From Chloroflexota bacterium (GTDB lineage Bacteria > Chloroflexota > Limnocylindria > Limnocylindrales > CSP1-4), in contig JAKAMV010000234.1 in assembly GCA_021812735.1 (NCBI GenBank), positions 1-11,209 of the forward strand: a stretch of DNA of 11,209 nucleotides. Reading direction: 5' to 3'. Below, piece after piece: positions 1 through 5,878 of this stretch. The notes below the pieces were generated by a model that saw only the letters and a program-made list of their open reading frames with translations, was not told the DNA's origin and made no database searches. A program made the translations under genes and the position numbers. Every line of letters begins with the position of its first letter. Position 1 is the first letter of the stretch.

Positions 1-82
1 ACAGACGCTGGGTGACGAGCGCCACGCCGACCGCGATGGCGACGAGCGCCACGAACAGGCCGACGACAACCTCGCTACCCAC
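1..82 (-). CDS. Partial N-terminus of a small membrane or membrane-anchored protein, cut by the window edge
   Basis: Reading leftward from a GTG at 82-80 gives an open frame of 27 codons that runs off the window. After a short start (MGSEVV, GTG read as Met) comes a strongly hydrophobic stretch, residues about 5-24, rich in Val, Ala, Leu and Gly and followed by TQRL. This looks like a first membrane segment or an uncleaved signal anchor. A GGAGG (complement of 86-90) lies only 3 nt before the GTG, close for a ribosome binding site but otherwise a perfect match. The gene is divergent from the SDR gene at 191. No family can be named from 27 residues. The fragment could be chance, but the combination of membrane-like composition, Shine-Dalgarno and divergent layout makes a real gene likelier than not. 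Confidence 0.45.
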   Translation of the reverse strand, partial: MGSEVVVGLFVALVAIAVGVALVTQRL

Positions 83-190
83 TGACCTCCTCTCCGTCCA
101 GCTGCGTCGCCGAGCGTACCCGACCCGCGGCGCCCGGTCGCTGCCGATCGCGCGCTACGCTGTTGCGACAACCCACCTGCGGAGGATCGG
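83..190. promoter_or_regulatory. Short divergent intergenic region before the SDR gene
   Basis: These 108 bases separate two divergent starts and must hold both promoters if the left fragment is real. Toward the SDR gene, TACGCT at 156-161 fits the TAnnnT form of a -10 box and would start transcription near 168. No convincing -35 box lies at the right distance. GGAGG at 181-185, five bases before the ATG at 191, is a clear ribosome binding site for the SDR gene. No strong inverted repeat was found. Confidence 0.25.
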
Positions 191-958
191 ATGGACCTCG
201 GACTCGCCGGGCGACGCGCCCTCGTGGGCGCGGGCGCCTCGGGCATCGGCAATGGCATCGCGACCGCGCTCGCTGGGGAGGGCGCCAGGGTCGCCCTTAT
301 CGGGCGGACGGTGGCGAGGGTCGAGGCGGAGGCGTCTCGGCTGGGCGGCCTGCCCGTGGTCGAGGATCTGTCCACGCCGGACGGGCCAGCGAAGGCGGTC
401 GCCACGGCGGTCGCCGGTCTCGGCGGGCTCGACCTGCTGGTGGCCTGCACCGGCGGGCCGCCCAGCGGCACCTTCGAGGCGCTCGACGAGGCGGCCTGGG
501 AGGCGGCGATCAGCGGCACGCTGCAGTCGGTGCTGCGCCTGGTCCGGGCCGCGCTACCCCACCTGCGCGAGGGCGGAGCCCCGGCGATCCTGATCGTGCT
601 CTCCTCGTCGGTCCGCGAGCCGATCCCGGCCCTGATGGCGTCCAATGTCCTGCGGCCGGGCCTGGCGGGGCTCGTCAAGGCGCTCACCGCGGAGATCGCG
701 CCGATCAGGATCAACGGCGTGGCGCCGGGCCGGATCGCCACCGAGCGGATCGAGTACCTCGACGGCGTCCGAGCCCGGGCGGCCGGTGTGACCGCGGAGG
801 AGATCGGCCGGCGTGCGAAGGCCACGATCCCGCTGGGCCGCTACGGCGACATCGCGGAGATCGGCCGGGTGGGCGCGTTCCTGCTGTCGCCCGCCGCGTC
901 CTTCGTCACCGGAGCGATCGTCCCGGTGGACGGCGGCATGGTGCGTGCCCTGCCGTAG
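191..958 (+). CDS. Divergent short-chain dehydrogenase/reductase (SDR), catalytic Tyr/Lys not conserved
   Basis: 255 residues, the usual length of a classical single-domain SDR. The N-terminal Rossmann motif is G13-AGASGIG-G20, so the common TGxxxGIG has lost its Thr. An S138-S139-S140 run follows the fourth strand, and the end has the usual SFVTGAIVPVDGG (about 237-249). Anchored on the GLxGLxK helix, the YxxxK catalytic pair of E. coli FabG (Tyr151, Lys155) falls on Ser151 and Arg155 here. Similar Ser-Asn-x-x-Arg versions occur in annotated SDR proteins, so this is probably a divergent subfamily rather than a decayed gene; the reading frame is intact. Whether it is an oxidoreductase with altered chemistry or a binding protein is open. 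The ATG has GGAGG five bases upstream. The MarR gene follows on the same strand after 71 bp containing its own operator, so I would not call them one operon. Substrate unknown. Confidence 0.88.
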   Translation: MDLGLAGRRALVGAGASGIGNGIATALAGEGARVALIGRTVARVEAEASRLGGLPVVEDLSTPDGPAKAVATAVAGLGGLDLLVACTGGPPSGTFEALDEAAWEAAISGTLQSVLRLVRAALPHLREGGAPAILIVLSSSVREPIPALMASNVLRPGLAGLVKALTAEIAPIRINGVAPGRIATERIEYLDGVRARAAGVTAEEIGRRAKATIPLGRYGDIAEIGRVGAFLLSPAASFVTGAIVPVDGGMVRALP

Positions 959-974
959 CGCCGGCCGACCGGCA

Positions 975-988
975 CTGTCGGCCGACAG
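975..988. repeat. 14-bp perfect palindrome between the SDR and MarR genes
   Basis: CTGTCGGCCGACAG is fully self-complementary, 17 bases after the SDR stop codon and just upstream of the MarR operator. It could form a 5-bp stem with a GGCC loop and act as a weak terminator for the SDR transcript, but no T-run follows. Alternatively it is a separate protein-binding site. Short palindromes are not rare at this GC content. Confidence 0.3.
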
Positions 989-994
989 GCAAAT

Positions 995-1027
995 GCAGAG
1001 TGAACCTCATTGTGAGGTACACTCTGC
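995..1027. promoter_or_regulatory. 33-bp near-perfect inverted repeat, probable MarR autoregulatory operator over the promoter
   Basis: The outer arms are GCAGAGTG (995-1002) and CACTCTGC (1020-1027), the inner arms ACCTCA (1004-1009) and TGAGGT (1013-1018). A 3-base centre (TTG) and one unpaired base on each side are the only breaks, so 28 of 30 arm positions are symmetric. TACACT (1018-1023) resembles a -10 box and would start transcription at about 1029-1030, at or next to the ATG. GAGGT (1014-1018) is the only possible ribosome binding site, 11 nt from the start, which is long; a leaderless message is therefore possible. MarR dimers typically bind such symmetric sites over their own promoter, so the likely reading is repression of marR and the exporter until a ligand releases the regulator. 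Confidence 0.75.
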
Positions 1028-1029
1028 TC

Positions 1030-1566
1030 ATGCAGACCCCCATGCCCTCCATGCCTGCCCCGACCCGGGTGGAGCCCGCGGTCGAGATGGCCGACCTCCT
1101 CAGCCAGGTCGTCCGGCAGCTCCATCGCCGGACGAGCGAGGCGCTCGCCCCGCTCGGGCTCTCCCGGGCGCAGGCAAGGGTGATCCGCCTCCTCGCCCAC
1201 GGCCCGCTGCGGATGGCGGCGATCGCCGAGCGGCTCTCCGTCGTGCCGCGGACGGTGACCGATCTCGTGGACGATGTCGAGGCGGCCGGGCTGGTCGAGC
1301 GGCGGCCCGACCCGGGTGATCGGCGCTCGTCGCTCGTGGCGCTGACGGCGGACGGCCAGCTCCTGCTCGACCGCCTGGAGGTCGCCAGGCGGGAGAGCGC
1401 CGAGCAGGTCTTCGGGCAGCTCGGTCCGGCAGACCGGGCCCTGCTGCTCCGTCTCCTCGTCAGCCTGACCGGCGAGGCCACCGGCGAACCCGCGCCCGGG
1501 GCACGGCCGGGGCCCGGAGCGGTCGAGACGGCGCCAGCCCCAGCCGCCCGGGAGCGTGCGCGATGA
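1030..1566 (+). CDS. MarR-family winged-helix transcriptional regulator
   Basis: 178 residues. The N-terminal helix (about 18-41) is the MarR dimerisation element. The DNA-binding winged helix spans about 44-110: a helix-turn-helix around R61-D81 (MAAIAERLSVVPRTVTDLV) and a wing with the family motif D94-PGDRRS-S100. A C-terminal dimerisation helix runs to about 146, followed by a roughly 30-residue Ala/Pro/Gly-rich tail that is probably disordered. The start at 1030 is chosen because the operator and -10 box end just before it; in-frame ATGs at 1042 and 1051 have no ribosome binding site either. Its TGA overlaps the exporter start (ATGA at 1563-1566), so the two are translationally coupled. 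The context says it senses a toxic compound or drug and controls the exporter and itself. The ligand cannot be told from the sequence. Confidence 0.93.
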   Translation: MQTPMPSMPAPTRVEPAVEMADLLSQVVRQLHRRTSEALAPLGLSRAQARVIRLLAHGPLRMAAIAERLSVVPRTVTDLVDDVEAAGLVERRPDPGDRRSSLVALTADGQLLLDRLEVARRESAEQVFGQLGPADRALLLRLLVSLTGEATGEPAPGARPGPGAVETAPAPAARERAR

Positions 1567-3488
1567 GCATGATGGGCGGATCGGGCATGGGCGGGTGGCA
1601 CCTCATGCGCTCGTTCCGGCGTGACGATTCCGTCCGCTCGCAGCGCCTTGCGCCCGGCCTGGTCCGGCGGATCGCGCGGTTCGCGGCACCGTACCGGCGC
1701 CTGCTCGTCGTGTTCCTCGTGCTGATCGTGATCGATGCCGCGGTTGGCGCCGCGAACCCGCTCGTCTATGCCGCGGTCATCGACCGCGGCATCCTGCTCG
1801 GCGACTCGTCGCTGGTCATCGAGCTCGCGCTGCTCCTCGTGCTCCTCGCGGCTTTTGACGCGGTCCTCTCGCTCGCCGAGCGCTGGATCTCGGCACGGGT
1901 GGGCGAGGGGCTGATCTTCGACATGCGGACGCAGGTCTTCGCGCACTTCCAGCGCATGCCGGTCGCGTTCTTCACCAGGACCCAGACGGGCGCCCTCGTG
2001 AGCCGTCTCAACAGCGATGTCCTCGACGCCCAGAGCGCGTTCACGAACACCCTCTCGTCGGTCGTCGGCAATGCCATCACGGTCCTCGCGACGCTGATCG
2101 CGATGTTCTTCCTGAGCTGGCAGATCACGCTGCTCGCGCTCGCGCTGTTCCCGCTGTTCGTGCTGCCGGCGCGCTGGGTTGGCAGGCGGATCCAGGCCAT
2201 CACGCGCGAGAGCTACAACCTCAACGCGGCGATGACCTCGACGATGACCGAGCGGTTCAACGTCGCCGGGGCGCTGCTGGTGCGGCTGTTCGGCCAGCCG
2301 CTCCGCGAGATCCACAGCTTCGAGGCCAAGGCCGGGCGCGTGCGCGACATCGGCGTGACGCAGGCGATGTACACGGCGGTGTTCATGACCTCGCTGCTGC
2401 TGACGGCGTCGCTCGCGACCGCGCTCGTCTACGGCGTGGGCGGCGTGCTCGCGGTCCAGGGCGCCCTGCAGGTCGGCACGGTCGTGGCGCTCGCCGCGTA
2501 CCTCAACCGCCTCTACGGACCCCTCATGTCGCTGTCCAACGCGCAGGTCAGCATCATGACCGCGCTTGTCTCGTTCGACCGCATCTTCGAGGTGCTGGAC
2601 CTCAAGCCGCTGGTGGCGGAGCGGCCGGGCGCGGTCGCCATCCCCCGGGGGCCCGCGAGCGTCGAGTTCGACCACGTCGACTTCAGCTACCCCACCGCCT
2701 CCGAGGTCTCGCTGGCGTCGCTGGAGTCGGTCGCGGTGCTCGACCAGGCGCCGTCGAGCCAGGTGCTCCACGACGTCTCGTTCACGGCCCGGGCAGGCGA
2801 GCTCGTCGCCCTCGTCGGGCCATCGGGCGCCGGCAAGACCACGATCAGCCAGCTCGTGCCCCGCCTGTACGACGTCCGGGCCGGGGCCATCCGGATCAAC
2901 GGCCTGGACACGAGGGACGCCACGTTCGACTCGCTGCGGGAGATGATCGGCGTCGTCACCCAGGACGCGCACCTGTTCCACGACACCATCCGGGCGAACC
3001 TTGCGTACGCGCGGCCCGACGCATCCGACGCGGAACTGCTCGACGCGCTCCGGGCAGCCCAGATCCTGCCGTTCGTTCGGACGCTGCCCGACGGCCTCGA
3101 CACGGTCGTCGGCGATCGCGGCTACCGGCTCTCGGGTGGCGAGAAGCAGCGGATCGCGATCGCCCGCCTGCTGCTCAAGGCGCCCGACATCGTCGTGCTC
3201 GACGAGGCGACGGCCCATCTCGATTCGGAGTCCGAGGTGGCCGTCCAGGAGGCGCTCCGGACCGCCCTCGCCGGGCGCACCTCGATCGTGATCGCCCACC
3301 GGCTCTCGACGATCCGGCAGGCGGACCAGATCCTGGTGGTCGCCGAGGGCCGGATCGTGGAGCGCGGTACCCACGCCGAGCTGCTCGCCGCCGGCGGGCT
3401 CTACGCCGAGCTCTACCAGACGCAGTTCGCCATCCAGGGGCCCGCCGGCACCGACGCCGAATCGCCCCCGCTCGCGGCCGCCGGCTGA
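1563..3488 (+). CDS. ABC exporter half-transporter, membrane domain fused to ATPase (multidrug/lipid type)
   Basis: 641 residues. A Gly/Met-rich N-terminus (1-12) is followed by a six-helix exporter membrane domain (about 40-330) with hydrophobic segments near 47-63, 85-103, 170-185, 187-203, 272-292 and 298-313. The nucleotide-binding domain starts near 365: aromatic A-loop Tyr376, Walker A G419-PSGAGKT-T426, Q-loop Gln467, signature L523-SGGEKQR-R530, Walker B IVVLDE with Asp547 and Glu548, D-loop AHLD (551-554) and switch His579. All catalytic residues are present, so it should be an active ATPase. As a half-transporter it must dimerise; no partner gene is adjacent, so a homodimer is the simplest reading. 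Between Tyr376 and VLHDVSF (401-407) the ATPase has about 15 more residues than usual. The start overlaps the marR stop, linking it to that regulator. The substrate is unknown; export of drugs, lipids or other hydrophobic molecules is inferred from family and regulator. Confidence 0.95.
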   Translation: MSMMGGSGMGGWHLMRSFRRDDSVRSQRLAPGLVRRIARFAAPYRRLLVVFLVLIVIDAAVGAANPLVYAAVIDRGILLGDSSLVIELALLLVLLAAFDAVLSLAERWISARVGEGLIFDMRTQVFAHFQRMPVAFFTRTQTGALVSRLNSDVLDAQSAFTNTLSSVVGNAITVLATLIAMFFLSWQITLLALALFPLFVLPARWVGRRIQAITRESYNLNAAMTSTMTERFNVAGALLVRLFGQPLREIHSFEAKAGRVRDIGVTQAMYTAVFMTSLLLTASLATALVYGVGGVLAVQGALQVGTVVALAAYLNRLYGPLMSLSNAQVSIMTALVSFDRIFEVLDLKPLVAERPGAVAIPRGPASVEFDHVDFSYPTASEVSLASLESVAVLDQAPSSQVLHDVSFTARAGELVALVGPSGAGKTTISQLVPRLYDVRAGAIRINGLDTRDATFDSLREMIGVVTQDAHLFHDTIRANLAYARPDASDAELLDALRAAQILPFVRTLPDGLDTVVGDRGYRLSGGEKQRIAIARLLLKAPDIVVLDEATAHLDSESEVAVQEALRTALAGRTSIVIAHRLSTIRQADQILVVAEGRIVERGTHAELLAAGGLYAELYQTQFAIQGPAGTDAESPPLAAAG

Positions 3489-3542
3489 CGGGGCAGACGG
3501 CCGCGCCGCCCGGATCGCTCGCGACAGGCGGCCCGTCAGCCG
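3482..3542. terminator. Inverted repeat spanning both stop codons of convergent genes, candidate bidirectional terminator
   Basis: CGGCTGACGGG (3482-3492) and CCCGTCAGCCG (3532-3542) are perfect 11-bp inverted arms 39 bases apart. The left arm contains the exporter TGA (3486-3488), the right arm the complement of the DapA-like TGA (3536-3538). A smaller internal pair, GCCGCC (3505-3510) with GGCGGC (3527-3532), could compete. No T-run follows on either strand, so an ordinary Rho-independent terminator is not proven. Transcript-end stabilisation is an alternative. Confidence 0.4.
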
Positions 3543-4477
3543 CCCAGGAGCTGGGGCAGCACCGATCCGGCGGCGAGATGCCGGTCGAGGCCAGTCCGCC
3601 GAAGCACGTCGTCCAGATCCGCCACGGTGCCGGGGTCGGCCGGCACGCCCGGCGCGCGCACGGTGGCGTGCGCGATCGCGCCGCGCCGCTGGTACACGAG
3701 CTTGCGGATGGGCAGGTTGAGCAGCGCCTGGTTCTCGAACCGGATCAGCGTCGCGTATCGGTCGAACACCGCGGCCGCCCCCGCCCGGTCGCCCGCGAAC
3801 CACCGGCGCACGATGGCGACCAGGACCTCGGGGAAGCCGAAGCCCGTCATCGTCCCGTGCGTCCCGCGCCGGAGCTCCTCGAGCAGCATCTCGCCGCCCA
3901 GCCCGCCGAGGACGACGATGTCCGGCGAGCCGGCAACCAGGCGCCCGGCCTTGGGCGGCGTCGGCTCCTCCTCGAGCTTCACCACGCGGCAGGCGGGTGC
4001 CTCCGCCGCCAGCGCGAGCAGGAACTCGGCGGACATCGGCACCCCGGACGACGCGGGGTGGTCCTGGACCACGATCGGCAGGTCGGTCGCCTCGGCCACG
4101 GCCAGGTAGTGGCGACGGAGCGCGGCGTCGGTCGGCCGCGCCAGCGGGGGCGGCGCCAGCATCACCGAGTGCGCCCCGGCGGCCTGCGCCTCGCGCGCGA
4201 ACGCCACCGCGCGGTCCGTGGCGGCGTGGGACACCCCGACGCACACGGGGATCGCCCCGCCGGCCGCCTCGACCGTCGTCCCCAGGACCGCGGACCGCTC
4301 CGCGTCGCCCAGGCGTGCGGCCTCGCCGAGCACGCCGAGGATCGTGAGACCGTCCACGCCGGTGGCGCGCACGAAGCGCACGAGCCCCGGGATCGAGGCG
4401 GTGTCGGGCGAGCCGTCCGGGAGGAACGGGGTGGGCACGATGTTCCACACCCCGCGCAGCGCCGCGATCGTGTCCAT
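3536..4477 (-). CDS. DapA/NanA-superfamily aldolase or dehydratase (dihydrodipicolinate synthase family), substrate unknown
   Basis: 313 residues, near the usual 290-310 for this (beta/alpha)8-barrel class I lyase family. The N-terminus has the family pattern GVWNIVPTPFLPDG (9-22), and GVLGE (48-52) stands where lysine-pathway enzymes have GTTGE. The Schiff-base lysine is probably Lys167 (VVKLEE). The YNxP motif carrying the catalytic Tyr is instead Q138-D139-H140-P141. A QDxP motif, as I recall, is found in branches acting on 2-keto-3-deoxy sugar acids, such as L-2-keto-3-deoxyarabonate dehydratase. True DHDPS activity is therefore unlikely; a sugar-acid dehydratase or aldolase role is inferred. 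The ATG at 4477-4475 has GGAGG (complement of 4482-4486) four bases upstream. It is divergent from iolB and may belong to the same sugar/cyclitol locus, but no direct step in inositol breakdown is obvious for it. Confidence 0.88.
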   Translation of the reverse strand: MDTIAALRGVWNIVPTPFLPDGSPDTASIPGLVRFVRATGVDGLTILGVLGEAARLGDAERSAVLGTTVEAAGGAIPVCVGVSHAATDRAVAFAREAQAAGAHSVMLAPPPLARPTDAALRRHYLAVAEATDLPIVVQDHPASSGVPMSAEFLLALAAEAPACRVVKLEEEPTPPKAGRLVAGSPDIVVLGGLGGEMLLEELRRGTHGTMTGFGFPEVLVAIVRRWFAGDRAGAAAVFDRYATLIRFENQALLNLPIRKLVYQRRGAIAHATVRAPGVPADPGTVADLDDVLRRTGLDRHLAAGSVLPQLLGG

Positions 4478-4607
4478 GCCGCCTCCGTGCCCGCGTGATC
4501 ACCCGACCGGGACGAGGCTACACGAGCGCGACAGGGCGCGAGGCGGGGGACGGGGGAGGGGGCGGGCGCCGCTGGGCCGCAGTCGGGTCGCGGTTCGCCG
4601 GGAGGCA

Positions 4608-4652
4608 CGTCGGCAGACCGCGGCCGGGGAGAGGGGCCGCGGTCCGCCGACG
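4608..4652. repeat. Long stem-loop: 18-bp arms with one mismatch, 9-nt loop
   Basis: The left arm runs 4608-4625 (beginning CGTCGGC, ending GACCGCGGCC) and pairs with 4635-4652 (GGCCGCGGTC to GCCGACG). The only mismatch is A4615 against C4645. The loop is GGGGAGAGG. It lies about 130 bases upstream of the DapA-like start and over 300 upstream of iolB. No T-run follows on either strand, so a terminator is not clearly indicated. It could be a cruciform, a protein-binding site or part of a structured RNA. Confidence 0.65.
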
Positions 4653-4801
4653 ACGTTGCGAGCCCTGGCGGAGGGGAGGGAGGGCTCTGTCCGGGCGGGC
4701 TCCGTCCGGACGAGCGTTGCCGCGGGGACCGACCCGCAGCGGCGCATCCCCATGCTGCGGCCAGCCGTCGCTCGGGCCCAGCCCACGATCGGGCCAGCCT
4801 C

Positions 4802-4873
4802 GCACCCCCCAGACGGGGGGTGCCGCCCTCGCGCCGGGGGTCCCGGCGGCCCCTCGAGGGCGGGCCGAGGCCC
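4802..4873. repeat. Tandem GC hairpins, led by a perfect 9-bp stem with 4-nt loop
   Basis: GCACCCCCC (4802-4810), loop AGAC, GGGGGGTGC (4815-4823) is a perfect hairpin. Next comes CGCCGGG (4832-4838), loop GGT, CCCGGCG (4842-4848); then the palindrome CCCTCGAGGG (4851-4860); then GGGCC/GGCCC (4862-4866 with 4869-4873). The first is strong by itself; the others are short enough to arise by chance at this GC content. None is followed by a T-run. All lie upstream of the iolB promoter. Confidence 0.5.
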
Positions 4874-4910
4874 CGCTGGCGCGATCCGTTCCCCGAAACC
4901 GCCCCTGCCC

Positions 4911-4939
4911 TTGACGCCCGCCCCGACGGGCGGCATCAT
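4911..4939 (+). promoter_or_regulatory. Predicted sigma-70-type promoter of the iolB operon
   Basis: TTGACG (4911-4916) matches the -35 consensus at five of six bases. CATCAT (4934-4939), exactly 17 bases later, matches the -10 consensus at four of six. Transcription would begin near 4946, giving a leader of about 33 nt to the iolB ATG. The spacer carries an inverted repeat, CGCCCG (4915-4920) and CGGGCG (4927-4932), which could bind a regulator between the two boxes. Confidence 0.55.
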
Positions 4940-4945
4940 GTTCAT

Positions 4946-4957
4946 GTAATCGATTGC
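4946..4957. promoter_or_regulatory. Candidate LacI-type operator at the iolB transcription start
   Basis: GTAATCGATTGC is symmetric at 10 of 12 positions around a central CG, with an 8-bp perfect core AATCGATT (4948-4955). LacI-family repressors commonly bind sites of this size with a central CG, and a site at the start point would block transcription. A LacI-family gene ends at the right of this window (11082-11209). The link between the two is inference; AT-rich 8-mers of this kind stand out in such GC-rich DNA. Confidence 0.4.
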
Positions 4958-4978
4958 CGGATCGTGGAGGATGATGCG

Positions 4979-5878
4979 ATGACCCCTGTTCCCGAGGCCG
5001 GCAATCCCGACGCTGCCCTTGTCCCCCCGGGGGCCGCGCGGCATCTCCTCCGCCGCGCGGCCCGCCCGGACTCCCGGGGCGTGGTGAGCCACGTGGACCC
5101 CGCCAACGCCGGCTGGTCCTGGGTCACCTCCACCGTGTACCGCCTGGCGCCGGGTCAGGCCGTCGAGTGCGCCGCCGACGACCAGGAGCGCCTGGTGCTC
5201 GTCCTGGAGGGGCACGCCTCGGTCGCCGCCGGCGATCTCCGCCTCGATCGGGTCGGGTCCCGCGCCAGCGTGTTCGACGGTCCCGCCGCACCGGTGGTCC
5301 TCGTGGCACCCGGCGACGCGGTCAGCGTCACCGCGTTGTCGGAGGTGCTCCTCGTCATCGCAGCGGCGCCCGGGGGCCCCGTGTCGATCACGAGGTACCT
5401 CGCCCCCGAGGACATCCTGGTCGAGGCGCGCGGCGAGGGGAACACCGCCCGCCGGATCCACCACCTGATGGACACCGAGATGGAGGCCGGGCGCCTGATC
5501 GCGTTCGAGGTCTTCACGCCTGCCGGCAACTGGAGCAGCTACCCGCCCCACAAGCACGACACGGAGAACCCGCCGGTCGAGGCGTACCTCGAGGAGTACT
5601 ACTTCTACCGCTTCGCGAAGCCCCAGGGTTTCGGCTTCCAGCGCGTCTACACCAAAGACGGCTCGCTCGACGAGTCGATGGCGGTCACCGACGGCGATGT
5701 TGTCCTGGTCCCCAAGGGTTACCACCCGTTCGGTGCCCCGGCCGGCTACGACGCTTACTACCTCAACATCATGGCCGGTCCCAACCGAGCCTGGCACTTC
5801 ACGATCGACCCGGACCACGCCTGGCTCATGAACTGGTCGCCGGCGGCGCCTCGGGCCCAGGAGGACACGTCCGCATGA
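4979..5878 (+). CDS. iolB: 5-deoxy-glucuronate isomerase (IolB), myo-inositol catabolism
   Basis: 299 residues; the family is typically about 270, the surplus mostly being some 20 N-terminal residues. IolB is a cytoplasmic metal-dependent bicupin of the KduI/IolB family that converts 5-deoxy-glucuronate to 2-deoxy-5-keto-gluconate. The first cupin spans about 35-130. The second (about 165-285) carries the conserved part: WSSYPPHKHD with His191 and His193, EAYLEEYYFYR with Glu206, and PKGYHPF with His249, together the expected two-His/Glu/His metal site. The C-terminal YYLNIMAGP (260-268) is also typical. The ATG at 4979 is chosen because GGAGG (4966-4970) lies eight bases upstream and the promoter just before; the frame stays open further upstream but without family similarity. 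Its TGA overlaps the next gene's ATG, so the two are co-translated. A LacI-type site suggests induction by inositol or a breakdown product. Confidence 0.93.
   Translation: MTPVPEAGNPDAALVPPGAARHLLRRAARPDSRGVVSHVDPANAGWSWVTSTVYRLAPGQAVECAADDQERLVLVLEGHASVAAGDLRLDRVGSRASVFDGPAAPVVLVAPGDAVSVTALSEVLLVIAAAPGGPVSITRYLAPEDILVEARGEGNTARRIHHLMDTEMEAGRLIAFEVFTPAGNWSSYPPHKHDTENPPVEAYLEEYYFYRFAKPQGFGFQRVYTKDGSLDESMAVTDGDVVLVPKGYHPFGAPAGYDAYYLNIMAGPNRAWHFTIDPDHAWLMNWSPAAPRAQEDTSA

Larger units (their letters stand above)
4478..4978. other. 500-bp non-coding, hairpin-rich region between the DapA-like gene and iolB
   Basis: No reading frame here looks like protein; frames on both strands translate to Arg/Pro/Gly/Ala-rich low-complexity sequence. 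The left end holds the DapA-like ribosome binding site and an 8-bp palindrome GTGATCAC (4495-4502). TAGCCT on the minus strand (complement of 4515-4520) is a weak -10 candidate for that gene. A long hairpin lies at 4608-4652, a 10-bp palindrome CGTCCGGACG at 4703-4712, and a dense run of hairpins from 4802 to about 4932. The right end holds the iolB promoter and ribosome binding site. The length and structure exceed what two promoters need, so a structured leader, a small RNA or multiple protein sites are possible. Confidence 0.6.

Noticed and set aside
163..1029. Upstream extension of the marR frame through the SDR gene
   Set aside because: That stretch is an alternate-frame shadow of the SDR gene; the MarR domain begins after the operator at 1030.
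906..4502. A 1198-residue open frame on the minus strand covering the MarR, ABC exporter and DapA-like genes
   Set aside because: Its product is Arg/Asp/Glu/Ala-rich low-complexity sequence without motifs, while the overlapped frames show complete, well-conserved proteins. It results from rare stop codons at very high GC.
4820..4978. Upstream extension of the iolB frame to an ATG at 4820
   Set aside because: The added residues are Arg/Pro-rich without family similarity, and would overlap the promoter. GGAGG before 4979 decides the start.
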